This document shows, one piece after another, positions 1-10,400 of a DNA stretch of 64,000 nt. Every line of letters begins with the position of its first letter. The stretch's first letter is position 1. The position numbers and the translations under genes are program-made. Source of the DNA: Sphingobacteriia bacterium (GTDB lineage Bacteria; Bacteroidota; Bacteroidia; Chitinophagales; Chitinophagaceae); contig CANGCK010000006.1 in NCBI GenBank assembly GCA_947452295.1, positions 26,454 to 90,453 on the forward strand, in the 5' to 3' direction. The notes under the pieces are model-generated. The model was not told the origin of the DNA and ran no database searches. It was given only the letters and a program-made list of their open reading frames with translations.

Positions 1-169
1 GTTTTGGGGCTATTGAATTAACCTATAAATATTTTATTCAATAGGTCTCGGTTTGTTTATGGCAAAATTCATGCTTATTTTTGTTGATTGATTTGAGCCA
101 AAAACAAGATTTGCATAATTACCACAATGAATACTTAGTGAAATACATTTAAACAATAAATATACATAC
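1..169. other. AT-rich upstream region, no gene seen
   Basis: No convincing coding region. A 63-codon reading frame on the minus strand has no recognisable motif and runs into the next gene, so it was not accepted. The stretch is AT-rich and probably carries the promoter of the following TPR lipoprotein, but no clean TAnnTTTG element was found. Confidence 0.4.
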
Positions 170-964
170 ATGAAATGCAGATTGATACCTATTGTTTTAT
201 TACTTATTGTGGTCTCATGTACCAATTCAAAAAAAGAGAAAACCGTTTCTACCCTTTCTTACCCGCCAGAAATCGAGCAATTAATCCGGCAATCAGCAGC
301 CGACTCTAATAACATAGAACTAAAGCAGCAACTAATTAATAGCTTAGATTCTGCTAAACTCTACCAAGAATCGTTACACCAAATTGATTTATTAATAAAA
401 AAAGATAGTTTAAATCATCAATTATGGAGTCAAAAGGGTGGTTTATTTGAGCACTTAAAAGATACAAGTGCTGCTATTAAATGTTATTTAAATTCAATAA
501 AAATATATCCTACCCCAGTTGCTTTATTTTCATTGGCAATATTATATGCCGAAACAAAGAATCCCATATTTGAAATTGTAGCAGAAAATATAGACAAAGT
601 TTATACTACAAAAGAATCACTACCGAATATTTACTTTGTGAAAGGCATTTATCAAGCGAGAAGAGGGAATACAGCCAAAGCAGAAAAATATTTCGATTCA
701 TGTATACATTTAAATTACCATTATTTAGAGGCGTATATGGAAAAGGGATTTATCTATTTTGATCAACAAAAAAATCAATCTGCATTAACTATCTTTGAAA
801 CAGTTATTAACATAGATCCAATGTATGCAGACGGTTATTACTGGACTGGAAAGTGCTATGAACAATTAGGGAATAAAGATGCAGCCATTTATTATTACCA
901 AAAAGCAAATACATTAGATACTACTATAACTGAGGCCAAAAAAGCTATACAACAATTTAATTAA
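170..964 (+). CDS. TPR-repeat lipoprotein
   Basis: The N-terminus is a lipoprotein signal: basic start, hydrophobic core (residues 5-15) and a lipobox ending in Cys17 (VVSC), so the mature protein is expected to be membrane-anchored in the periplasm or on the outer membrane. The rest is alpha-helical with tetratricopeptide-like units, clearest at about residues 150-260 (paired 34-residue helices with A/G-Y patterns such as YFDSCIHLNY and AIYYYQKANTLD). TPR proteins act as protein-binding scaffolds; the partner cannot be inferred. The gene ends 5 nt before rpe, so the two are probably co-transcribed, although no shared function is evident. Confidence 0.85.
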   Translation: MKCRLIPIVLLLIVVSCTNSKKEKTVSTLSYPPEIEQLIRQSAADSNNIELKQQLINSLDSAKLYQESLHQIDLLIKKDSLNHQLWSQKGGLFEHLKDTSAAIKCYLNSIKIYPTPVALFSLAILYAETKNPIFEIVAENIDKVYTTKESLPNIYFVKGIYQARRGNTAKAEKYFDSCIHLNYHYLEAYMEKGFIYFDQQKNQSALTIFETVINIDPMYADGYYWTGKCYEQLGNKDAAIYYYQKANTLDTTITEAKKAIQQFN

Positions 965-969
965 ACAAC

Positions 970-1623
970 ATGCCAATCATTGCTCCTTCTTTGTTAAGTG
1001 CCGACTTTTTAAATTTACAAGCCGACTGTACGATGTTAAACGAAAGTGAAGCCGATTGGTTTCACTTAGATGTAATGGATGGCCGCTTTGTACCAAATAT
1101 TAGCTTTGGATTACCTGTTATTGCGCATATCAGGAATGCAACCAAGAAAGTATGTGATGTTCATTTAATGATTGAAGAACCTGAAAAATTTGCTGAAGCC
1201 TTTAAACAAGCCGGGGCTGATATATTAACTGTTCACCTAGAAGCCTGCAGGCATTTACACAGGAACGTGCAACAAATAAAACAATTGGGCATGAAAGCGG
1301 GCATTGCCGTTAATCCACATACCCCCATTGATTTATTGGAAGACATCATTATGGATACCGATTTAGTATGTTTAATGAGTGTAAATCCTGGCTTTGGCGG
1401 TCAGCAATTTATTCCGCAAACATTAAAAAAAATCCGTCAACTTAAATCAATGATTCTTGAAAAAAATGCTGCAACATTAATTGAAATAGACGGCGGTGTT
1501 ACATTGGATAATGCACCCGAAATAATAGCTGCAGGCGCTGATATATTGGTAGCCGGTAATACAGTATTTAGATCAACAAATCCTGTAGAAACTATTGCAG
1601 CATTAAAGAGAATTGGAATTTGA
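970..1623 (+). CDS. rpe: Ribulose-phosphate 3-epimerase
   Basis: Cytosolic enzyme of the pentose phosphate pathway interconverting ribulose 5-phosphate and xylulose 5-phosphate. At 217 aa it has the usual family length and a complete TIM-barrel signature: start APSLLSADF, the metal/substrate motif HLDVMDGRFVPN at about residues 33-44, DVHLM near 64, the VNPGFGGQ phosphate-loop motif near 140, and a C-terminal DGG followed by AGADILVAG. Metal-binding His and Asp residues are all present. It follows the TPR lipoprotein gene by only 5 nt and is probably expressed from the same transcript. Confidence 0.97.
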   Translation: MPIIAPSLLSADFLNLQADCTMLNESEADWFHLDVMDGRFVPNISFGLPVIAHIRNATKKVCDVHLMIEEPEKFAEAFKQAGADILTVHLEACRHLHRNVQQIKQLGMKAGIAVNPHTPIDLLEDIIMDTDLVCLMSVNPGFGGQQFIPQTLKKIRQLKSMILEKNAATLIEIDGGVTLDNAPEIIAAGADILVAGNTVFRSTNPVETIAALKRIGI

Positions 1624-1668
1624 TTTAAAATGCATAATTTCCCGAACAATAAAGGACTACATCCGTTT

Positions 1669-1676
1669 TAATTTTG
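1669..1676 (+). promoter_or_regulatory. Putative -7 element (TAATTTTG) for phoH
   Basis: An exact match to the Bacteroidota -7 consensus TAnnTTTG lies 26 nt upstream of the TTG start of the PhoH-family gene, in the 79-nt gap after rpe. No strong -33 TTTG was seen at the expected distance, so this is a moderate call. Confidence 0.4.
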
Positions 1677-1702
1677 AATGTTAACTTTTTAATTTTAATC
1701 AA

Positions 1703-2698
1703 TTGACAGATACTATAATTAGTCTAGAAACAGTTAATCCCATTGAATTTTTTGGGGTTAATAATGGGAAATTAGATTTATTGAAAAAGAAATTTCCATT
1801 GTTAAAAATTTTATCCAGGGGCACCCAATTAAAGATAAGTGGCGCTCCGGAACAGATTGATATAGCCAAGGAAAAAATAGATTTAATTGTTCAATACTTA
1901 CAACGAAATGGTCATTTAAGCGAAAGTTATTTTGAGCAAATAATTGGAGGAGATGAAGCAGAGGTAGTTGATAATTTTGCGGATAAAAACCCCAATGATA
2001 TTTTAGTATTTGGACCCAATGGAAAAACTGTAAGGGCACGAACTCAAAACCAGAAAAAGCTGGTGCATGCAGCAGACCGCAATGATATAGTTTTTGCAAT
2101 TGGGCCTGCAGGAACAGGTAAAACATATACTGCAGTTGCCCTAGCTGTTAGAGCATTAAAGAACAAACTGGTTAAAAAAATCATCCTAACGCGTCCAGCA
2201 GTGGAAGCGGGTGAAAGTTTAGGTTTTTTACCGGGTGATTTAAAAGAAAAAATTGATCCTTACTTACGTCCATTATATGATGCGTTAGATGATATGATTC
2301 CTGCAGATAAATTAGGCTATTACATGAGTACAAGAACCATAGAAATAGCCCCTCTTGCTTATATGAGAGGAAGGACTTTGGACAACGCGTTTATTATTTT
2401 AGATGAAGCACAAAATTCAAACGACTTACAATTAAAAATGTTTCTTACCCGGATTGGCGCGAATGCTAAAGCAATAATTACTGGAGATCCCACACAAATT
2501 GATCTGCCAAGAAATATGAAAAGCGGTTTAGAAAAAGCTTCCCGGATACTTAAAAATATTGATGGTATTGCACATATAGAATTAAATGAAGAAGACGTAG
2601 TTCGCCACAAATTAGTGAAAGCCATTATAAAAGCTTACGAAAAGGAAAAAGAAAAAGAAGAACCAGAACAAGGCCATGGTTCTTACTATCGCAGATAA
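1703..2698 (+). CDS. PhoH family ATPase
   Basis: A 331-aa PhoH-like protein with an N-terminal KH-like region (about residues 15-75, with alternating VNNGKLDLLKKKFP and isGAPEQI strands) followed by the P-loop NTPase core. Walker A is GPAGTGKT near residue 134, Walker B is FIILDEAQ near residue 232, and the later ITGDPTQIDLP motif is typical of PhoH. Family members are ATPases linked to RNA metabolism and, in some bacteria, to phosphate starvation; the exact role here is unknown. The start is a TTG; no in-frame ATG fits the conserved N-terminus better. The C-terminus is rich in Glu and Lys. It converges with ribBA, with 11 nt between the stops. Confidence 0.93.
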   Translation: MTDTIISLETVNPIEFFGVNNGKLDLLKKKFPLLKILSRGTQLKISGAPEQIDIAKEKIDLIVQYLQRNGHLSESYFEQIIGGDEAEVVDNFADKNPNDILVFGPNGKTVRARTQNQKKLVHAADRNDIVFAIGPAGTGKTYTAVALAVRALKNKLVKKIILTRPAVEAGESLGFLPGDLKEKIDPYLRPLYDALDDMIPADKLGYYMSTRTIEIAPLAYMRGRTLDNAFIILDEAQNSNDLQLKMFLTRIGANAKAIITGDPTQIDLPRNMKSGLEKASRILKNIDGIAHIELNEEDVVRHKLVKAIIKAYEKEKEKEEPEQGHGSYYRR

Positions 2699-2709
2699 AA
2701 TATAAGGGG

Positions 2710-3912
2710 TTACTTACCTAAAATATTATGCCCCATTTTATCTCTTTTTGCTTGTAAATATTTTTCGTTATGTGGATTAGCAGGCACTTCAATGCCAACA
2801 ATTTCTTCAATTTCCAAACCATAGCCCTTTAAACCTGCTCGTTTTCTTGGATTATTACTCATTAACCGAAGCTTATGAACACCTAGGTGACGCAATATTT
2901 GTGCCCCAATGCCATAATCTCTTTCATCCATTTTAAACCCTAAATGTAAATTGGCTTCTACCGTATCCATCCCCTCCTCTTGTAACTTGTAGGCCCTCAG
3001 TTTATTGACTAACCCAATACCACGCCCCTCTTGTTGCATATACAGAATAACACCTTTGCCTTCTGCTTCAACCATTTGCATGGCTTTATGCAATTGTTCA
3101 CCACAATCACACCTAAAACTCCCTAGAATATCCCCAGTAAAACAGCTACTGTGCACTCTTGTCAACACAGCTTCATTTTCATCCCAAGTTCCTTTAACCA
3201 ATGCCAAATGCTCGATATCGTTTAATTTTTCTTTAAAAGCAATGAGTTTAAAACTACCATACTGAGTAGGCATATCAACCGCAACCAATTCTTCAATCAA
3301 AGAATCTTGTTTTAATCGGTAATCAATTAAATCTTTGATGGAAATAATTTTAAGATTAAATTTTGAAGCTATGATTTCCAATTGAGGTAAACGAGCCATT
3401 GTACCATCTTCATTCATTACTTCAACCAATACTCCGGCGGGTTCTAAACCAGCCAATCGTGCTAAATCAACTGTAGCTTCGGTATGGCCACTTCTACGAA
3501 GTACCCCTCCCTTCTTTGCTCGTAGTGGAAAAATATGACCTGGCCTGCCAAGGTCCGAAGCAATTGTTTCTGGATTAATTAAAGCCAGAATGGTTTTTGA
3601 CCTGTCTTGGGCTGAAATTCCGGTTGTAGTATCGTCACTAATTAAATCTACCGAAACAGTAAAAGCTGTTTCGTGAAGAGATGTATTAGAGGAAACCATT
3701 GGCTTTAGATCCAGCTCGGCACAGCGTTCCTCTGTTAATGCTGCACATATTAATCCGCGGCCTTCTTTACTCATAAAATTAATTACTTCCGGTGTTGCAA
3801 ACCTGGCAGCTACTATAAAATCGCCTTCATTTTCTCGATCTTCATCATCAACTACTATCACCATTTTTCCCGATTTGATATCTTCTATCGCATCCTCTAT
3901 CCTATCTAGCAT
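2710..3912 (-). CDS. ribBA: Bifunctional DHBP synthase / GTP cyclohydrolase II
   Basis: A 400-aa fusion catalysing both entry steps of riboflavin synthesis. The N-terminal half (about 1-200) is 3,4-dihydroxy-2-butanone 4-phosphate synthase, with the acidic motif [10 protein letters not shown] near residue 22 and RxGHTEA near 140. The C-terminal half (about 205-400) is GTP cyclohydrolase II, with the zinc motif C-x10-C-x-C (in [17 protein letters not shown]) and the QEGRGIGL loop. Both sets of catalytic residues look intact, so both activities are expected. It is transcribed alone; no riboswitch-like FMN element was recognised in the short upstream region. A consensus Bacteroidota promoter lies just upstream (3930-3964). 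Confidence 0.97.
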   Translation of the reverse strand: MLDRIEDAIEDIKSGKMVIVVDDEDRENEGDFIVAARFATPEVINFMSKEGRGLICAALTEERCAELDLKPMVSSNTSLHETAFTVSVDLISDDTTTGISAQDRSKTILALINPETIASDLGRPGHIFPLRAKKGGVLRRSGHTEATVDLARLAGLEPAGVLVEVMNEDGTMARLPQLEIIASKFNLKIISIKDLIDYRLKQDSLIEELVAVDMPTQYGSFKLIAFKEKLNDIEHLALVKGTWDENEAVLTRVHSSCFTGDILGSFRCDCGEQLHKAMQMVEAEGKGVILYMQQEGRGIGLVNKLRAYKLQEEGMDTVEANLHLGFKMDERDYGIGAQILRHLGVHKLRLMSNNPRKRAGLKGYGLEIEEIVGIEVPANPHNEKYLQAKRDKMGHNILGK

Positions 3913-3929
3913 AATTAAGTATTGAGTGG

Positions 3930-3964
3930 CAAAGTTACAAAATCAGCATCACAACCATTACAAA
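3930..3964 (-). promoter_or_regulatory. Putative ribBA promoter (TTTG-N23-TAACTTTG)
   Basis: Read on the minus strand, TTTG (3961-3964) and TAACTTTG (3930-3937) are separated by 23 nt and lie 17 nt before the ribBA ATG. This fits the Bacteroidota sigma-ABfr type -33/-7 pattern. Start-site mapping would be needed to prove it. Confidence 0.5.
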
Positions 3965-4054
3965 GAAATTACCGTGAAAAAACAAAAAAAACACGTGTAA
4001 ATACCTAAAAAAAGGGGAGAAATAAGCTTTAGCATTGATATTAAAAAAATCATC

Positions 4055-7000
4055 ATGAAGCTTGTATTGTATATTTTGGCTTTCATTTTAACAAGTTATT
4101 ATGGTATTACTCAAACAACAACGGGTAATATTGAAGGTATCGTTCAGTTAAGTAACAATGCCTCTTCACCTGTTTTTATTCAATTGAAAAATACACAAAA
4201 TAATTTTGTGCAAGAACGTGTTTTACCTAAAGCAGGTAAATATCAATTTTACAACTTGCAACCAGGTGATTCCTATCAATTAATTTTCGCTTCTTTGGAC
4301 ACAGATAGTTTAATAATGAATGATGTACAGGTAATTCTAGGGAAAAATGTAGAAATAAATGTCACTTTACATGAAAATGCACATCATTTAAAACCCATTT
4401 TAATCGTTTCAAGTAAAAAAGAAAATCAAATTGAACCCAATGGCAATATTACCATCAATGGTAATATTATTGAACGATACCCTTTAAAAGGGCAAGGGTT
4501 TAACAACTTATTTGCTGCAGTACCACAAGCATATATCCGCGATCCAAATGCAGGGGCTGTATCATTTTCTGGACAAAATAACCGATTTAATTCATTATAC
4601 ATTGATGGCGCTTTACAAAACGATGTCTTTGGATTATCACCGTCTGGTACCTATGGAGGGCAATCCAATATCAATGCAGTTTCAGTTGAAACAATCGATC
4701 AATTTCAAGTTCAATTAAATCCTTTTGATGCTTCTTTAGGAGGATATATTGGTGCAGCAATTAATGTTACCACCAAATCGGGGAAGAATACACCCTATGC
4801 AAGCGCTTATCATTACAGCCAATTACACAACCAATCACAACAACAAAATGGAGTAATTATTAGTGGGCCTATTGCATACAATCGAACGTTTTATTATTTT
4901 AATGCAGAATATCAACAAACTAATTGGGAACATTCATTTGACTTTGAAAAATACAATGGCAACACTGCAAACAAAAATCAATTCAACAGTTTTGTACAAT
5001 CAGTAAAAAACAATTTCGGTTACGACCCGGGCAAATTATCTGCTTTTCTAACAAATAACCACTGGAAGTTTTCATTGAGAATTGATCAAATTATCAAAAA
5101 AAGAAATCGCGTTTCATTAATTATCAGAAAATCAATTGGAGAAAAACAAATGAGCAATGAAAGCACTGAACAATTTTTGTTTTTAAATAATAGTGGTAAA
5201 CAAAACAGCAGTAGTATAACTTCTGCTACGTTAGAAGTAAATAGTTTTTTGAAAAATGGAATCAATAATCAAATGGTTATGAACTTTAGCAATGTAAAAG
5301 ACCATGCAAATCCATTAGGCAGTCCATTTCCGAGCGTTAGTATTTTAGATGGCGAAGGATTTATTTTTTTGGGTAGTAACACCGATGCATTAAATAATTA
5401 TACCTATCAAAACAATTGGAATTTTCGAAATAAAATGTCCCTTACTAAAAAAAAACATCTATTAAATACTGGAGTAGATCTAGAATACAACACGTTAAGC
5501 AATAGTTATTTGCAAAATATTTATGGAAGTTATTTTTATTATACCCCTATTGATTTTTTAAGGGGATTAAAGCCAGTGGATTATCAAATTAATTATTACG
5601 TATCCTCAAATAAAAAGATAAACGATGTTAATGAAATTGCATGTAAACAATTTAAAGCAGCCATTTATTTTAATGATCAGTTTGAGTTAACAAAAAAAAT
5701 AAAATTACAGACTGGATTGAGAATAACTGCTGAGAAAATTGGTGGCCAACCTTTTGCTGATAGTTTAACGTCACTAGAAATACTACCCAGGATTCAACAA
5801 TACTATGATATTTCAAATGTTGCATATGGTAACAATCTTCCTATTCAAATTTCTTTATCTCCAAGAATTAATATTCAGTTTAAGTTTCCACAAAAAGCTG
5901 TAATAATTGATATTGGAAGTGGAATATTTGGAGGACGCATGCCCACAGCTTGGATAACAGGAATGTATAATAACAATGGGGTTAATTATGAAAGTTTTAC
6001 AGCAAGTGATCTGATTCGAAAAAAAATACAATTCAATCCAAATGCTAACAACCAATGGAAACCCAATCAACTGGGGACTAAAGGTAATCGGGGGGTATTG
6101 AATATAGTTGATAAAGACATTACGATGCCGGCTGTTTGGAGATCAAGTCTATGGGTTAATAAAGCATGGGCAAATCAATGGGAAATAAAGGGCGAACTTA
6201 TGTATTACTTCAATAAAAACGAGTTGAGTTTTTACAATGTAAATATATTACCTGCAACCGATAGGATTGTTGGACCTGATAATAGGGCCGTTGTAGCATC
6301 TGATAATCAAGGAAAAATTCCAGCATTGGCAGATAGTTCAAATCCATATGATCAAATTATTTGGATGAAAAACAATACAACGCAACATGGATATGGATAC
6401 AGATATGGTATTGAAATTAAAAAAATACTCCATTCAACTAAACTAACATTGAATTACAATTACGGGAAATCATATTCATTGTATGACGGGAATTATTCAA
6501 CACTCTTGAATCAATGGAGATTGAATGAGAATGTACATGGGAGAAATAATCTTGATATAGCCGAATCAGATTTTAGTGCCGGCCATCATATTCAACTTGT
6601 TGCAAACAAAGAATGGATTAGTAGTAAAAAAACAAAAAAAATAATGTTATCAATTATTTACAATGGAAAATCAGGAGATCAATTCAGTTATGTTTATGAT
6701 AAAAATAATTTAACCAGAGATGATATCAATTCTACCGGTTATGATTTATTGTATATTCCTACAAGTGAAGAATTGAGTAAACAAATATTCATTCCTATGG
6801 TTACAAAAAATAATTACTACTCAGGAGAAGAGCAAAAGCAAGCTTTAGAATGGGTTGTAGCGCATAATAACTATTTAACTAGTAGAAGGGGGAAATATGC
6901 AGAACGAAATGGGTTAAGGTTGCCGTTTATACATGAATTTGATGCGAAGTTGGCAGTTACTCATTATTTAAAATTGAATGGAAGAAAATATGCTTTGAAT

Positions 7001-7249
7001 TTTAGTTTCGCTATTTTTAATATTGGCAATTTAATAAATGCCGATTGGGGAAATTATTATGTTGCTCCAAGCAATAAAATCAAACTAATTCATTTCAAAG
7101 GATATCTAAGTGCCAATGATTTAACCCCGACCTATAGCTTCAATCCTGAAGTAATAAATCATGAAAAAAAAATTGGATATAATGGAATTATTATCGATTT
7201 CAGACAAGAATGGAGATTACAAGTAGGTTTGAAGTTAAGTTTTTATTAA
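4055..7249 (+). CDS. Oar-type TonB-dependent receptor-like outer membrane protein
   Basis: A 1064-aa outer membrane protein. A Sec signal peptide (about 1-20, ending YYGITQ) is followed by a carboxypeptidase-regulatory-like domain (about 24-105), a plug-like region (about 125-240, with SFSGQNNRFNSLYIDGA and AAINVTTKSGKN) and a long beta-barrel ending in the aromatic strand LQVGLKLSFY. The arrangement matches Oar-like receptors, which import or export unknown ligands and lack a SusD partner. The gene downstream encodes a second protein of the same type sharing the plug motif TKSG-NT and the C-terminal RGK-x4-RNG segment, so the pair looks like an ancient duplication. It is rich in Asn, Tyr and Lys, more AT-rich than its neighbour. 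The ligand is unknown. Confidence 0.85.
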   Translation: MKLVLYILAFILTSYYGITQTTTGNIEGIVQLSNNASSPVFIQLKNTQNNFVQERVLPKAGKYQFYNLQPGDSYQLIFASLDTDSLIMNDVQVILGKNVEINVTLHENAHHLKPILIVSSKKENQIEPNGNITINGNIIERYPLKGQGFNNLFAAVPQAYIRDPNAGAVSFSGQNNRFNSLYIDGALQNDVFGLSPSGTYGGQSNINAVSVETIDQFQVQLNPFDASLGGYIGAAINVTTKSGKNTPYASAYHYSQLHNQSQQQNGVIISGPIAYNRTFYYFNAEYQQTNWEHSFDFEKYNGNTANKNQFNSFVQSVKNNFGYDPGKLSAFLTNNHWKFSLRIDQIIKKRNRVSLIIRKSIGEKQMSNESTEQFLFLNNSGKQNSSSITSATLEVNSFLKNGINNQMVMNFSNVKDHANPLGSPFPSVSILDGEGFIFLGSNTDALNNYTYQNNWNFRNKMSLTKKKHLLNTGVDLEYNTLSNSYLQNIYGSYFYYTPIDFLRGLKPVDYQINYYVSSNKKINDVNEIACKQFKAAIYFNDQFELTKKIKLQTGLRITAEKIGGQPFADSLTSLEILPRIQQYYDISNVAYGNNLPIQISLSPRINIQFKFPQKAVIIDIGSGIFGGRMPTAWITGMYNNNGVNYESFTASDLIRKKIQFNPNANNQWKPNQLGTKGNRGVLNIVDKDITMPAVWRSSLWVNKAWANQWEIKGELMYYFNKNELSFYNVNILPATDRIVGPDNRAVVASDNQGKIPALADSSNPYDQIIWMKNNTTQHGYGYRYGIEIKKILHSTKLTLNYNYGKSYSLYDGNYSTLLNQWRLNENVHGRNNLDIAESDFSAGHHIQLVANKEWISSKKTKKIMLSIIYNGKSGDQFSYVYDKNNLTRDDINSTGYDLLYIPTSEELSKQIFIPMVTKNNYYSGEEQKQALEWVVAHNNYLTSRRGKYAERNGLRLPFIHEFDAKLAVTHYLKLNGRKYALNFSFAIFNIGNLINADWGNYYVAPSNKIKLIHFKGYLSANDLTPTYSFNPEVINHEKKIGYNGIIIDFRQEWRLQVGLKLSFY

Positions 7250-7445
7250 CAACTATTGATAGTTATTGACATTAAAAAATATCTATATTTTTTACAAAAT
7301 ATTGACTATCAATTAATTATATGATCTTATTGATATTTATTTAGAAAAATTGCTCAAAAAACAAATCGATTATTTTTCAATATTTTAACAAGATTTTGGG
7401 CTTAAACGAATGAATGTTAGATATTTGCATTACAAAACAAAGACT
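7250..7445. other. Intergenic region between the two Oar-type receptor genes
   Basis: A 196-nt AT-rich gap. It contains a 9-bp inverted repeat (ATTGATAGT at 7255-7263 and ACTATCAAT at 7305-7313) separated by 41 nt, which could be a weak transcript-end structure or a binding site. No U-tract follows the right arm. Confidence 0.3.
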
Positions 7446-10400
7446 ATGAGAATTTTAAAACAAATTTCGTTGTTTTTGGTAGCAGTTCTTACTGTTTCCA
7501 TTTCAATGGCGCAAGTAACTACCGGAACGATTACCGGTGTAGTGAAAGACGCAAAAAATGAGCCTTTAACAGGTGCTTCAATTGAAGTAATACACGAGCC
7601 ATCAGGAACTCGTTACAAGTCTGTATCTACCAATACAGGTAAATACACAGTACCTGCATTACGTGTAGGTGGTCCTTATAAGATCACAGTTACGTATGTT
7701 GGTTTAAAGACTGAAGTTGTAACAGACATAACAGTACAATTAGGTGAGCCTACAGTTGCAGATTTTAATTTATCTGACAACGCCACCAAATTACAAGATG
7801 TAACTGTTAGTGGAACTGCTAATAAAAAAGCAGCTTTAATTTCTAAAGATAGAAAGGGGGCTTCTACTAACATTAATTCTCGTTTAATTGGAACATTACC
7901 TACTATTAGCCGTAATGTAACAGATTTAACACGTTTAGTACCTCAATCAAATGGTACATCATTCACTGGCCAAGATAACAGAGCTATTAACTTTACGTTA
8001 GATGGTTCTATTTTCAACAACTCATTTGGACTAAGCGCATTAAACGGTGGTCAAACCAACTCTGCTCCAATTTCATTGGATGCATTGCAAGAAATTCAAA
8101 TCAATGTTTCTCCTTACAATTTAAGAGATGCTGGTTTTACTGGTGCTAGTATTAATGCTGTTACCAAGAGCGGTACTAATACATTACACGGTACTGGATT
8201 TTATAACAAACGTAATGAAGGATTATTAGGTACAAAAGCAGGTGCATCAGGAAAGCAAGATGTATCAACTACTGCATTTGATGTAAAACAATACGGACTA
8301 AGTTTAGGTGGAGCAATTGTAAAAAATAAGTTATTTTACTTTGTTAACTATGAAGCAGAAAGAAGAAGTGATGTTGGTAGTACTTGGGTTGCAGATGCGA
8401 GCAATGGAGCAACACCAATTAGCGGAAATATTTCAAGAGTAAAAGTGTCTGACCTAACAACGCTTTCTAATTATTTGAATAATAAATTCGGTTATGATCC
8501 AGGTCAATACGAAGGTTATTCATTCTTAACTCAAAGTGATAAAGCTGTTGCGCGTATCGACTGGAATATCAATGATAAACATAAATTAAGTATTCGTGGT
8601 AATTTATTGAAATCTAAACGTGATGTTGGTGCGAGCGGAAGTAATACAACAGCTTCTAATGCTAGAGGAAACAATAACTTATCTATGTTGTTTAGTAATT
8701 CAGCATATGAAATCAACAATAATATCTATGGTATTATTGCTCAATTAAACAGCCGTTTTAGCAATAAAATAAGCAATGAATTAACTTTTGGTTATACTGC
8801 AAATAGAGATTTCAGGGCAATCAAAGGAAAAAGTTTCCCATTGATTGATATTCAAGATGGAAGCTCTGCACTTACAGCTATTCCTACTGGTGCAGCATCT
8901 ACAGTACCTTCTGCACAAACAACTCAAAGTTCAACATATGTTTCATTTGGTAATGATGCTTTTACGCCAAATAACTTATTGAATACAGATACATGGCAGT
9001 TTAGCGATAACTTAACAGCTTATACTGGTAAGCATACCATTTCAGCTGGTATCTCTTTTGAAAGTTTCAAATTCACTAATGGATTTACATCATTAATAAA
9101 TGGTGTTTACACTTTCAACAGCTTGAGTGATTTCTATGCTGCTGGTGATGCTTACTTAGCTAACGCCAATCAAGCATTCAGTCCAGTATTTATGAGAAAC
9201 TATAGAGCTAGCTTTAGTAATTTACCAGGTGGGGCTCCATGGTTAGTAACTACAAAAGCAAACAATATTGCTGCTTATATTCAAGACGAAGTAAATGTAG
9301 AGCCAAACTTAAATGTTACTTATGGTGTTCGATTTGAATTGCCTTATTTCATCGGATCTGGTTATACCAATACAGAAGTAGATGGCTTAAACTTTACTGA
9401 TAACAATGGTATACCAACTAAGTTAAGTACCTCGAAATTACCTTCTTCAAAATTAATGATCAGCCCACGTGTTGGATTTAATTACGACATTAAAGGTGAT
9501 AAATCAACACAACTTAGAGGTGGTATTGGCTTATTCACTGGACGTCCTCCATTTGTATACGTAAGTAATCAAATGGGTAATAATGGGGTATTAAATGGTT
9601 CTGTAAACACATCTAATACAGCTGCATATCCTTTCAGTCCAAATACACCAGCAAATTATTCAACATTTGCACCAAATCCAGGAACACCTTCATCAACTTA
9701 TAATATTGCAGTAACTGAAGAAACTTTCCGTTATCCGAAAGTACTTCGTTCAAATTTTGCAGTTGATCAGAAGTTATTTAAAGACATCGTACTTACTGGT
9801 GAGTTTATTTTCACTCAAAGTTTAAATAACGTAAATTATTACAATGCTAATTTAGTTCCATCTACTTCTAATTTTGTAGGTCCTGATACAAGACCTCGTT
9901 TTGCAGGAGTTGGTTTATCGAGTACTGCTTTGAATAATGCAATCCGCATTAACCCTAAGATAACTGATGCAATTGTTATGGAAAGTGGTCCTTTAGGTGG
10001 TTCAATAGCTACTACTTTGAAGTTAGAAAAACCAATGAAAGCGAAAGGATTAAGCTGGATGGCTGCTTATACTTTTACTAGAGCACGTGACTACATGACT
10101 GGCGGTTCAATTGCTTACAGTTCTTGGTCTGCTATTCAAACAGTACGTGGTAATAACAGCACTGATATTGCTTTCAGTGACAATGAAATCAGAAACCGTA
10201 TCATTGGTAATGTGAACTACAGAATCGAATTAGGCAAAAACGCTGCATTACAATTCTCATTGTTTGGTCAATCGCAAAACCAAGGTAGATATTCATATAC
10301 ATATAACGGTGACATGAATGGTGATGGATTATCTGGAAACGACTTATTATATGTTCCTCGCAATCAAAGTGAAATGAATTTCGCTGCTTTGGCTGCTATT

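Noticed and set aside
34..225. 63-codon minus-strand ORF
   Set aside because: No motif, poor composition, and it overlaps the start of the TPR lipoprotein gene.
7255..7313. Terminator between the Oar-type genes
   Set aside because: The 9-bp inverted repeat has a 41-nt loop and no T-run, so it is weak evidence for termination.
7410..7445. Upstream in-frame ATG for the second Oar-type receptor
   Set aside because: It would place polar residues before the signal peptide; the ATG at 7446 gives a standard signal.
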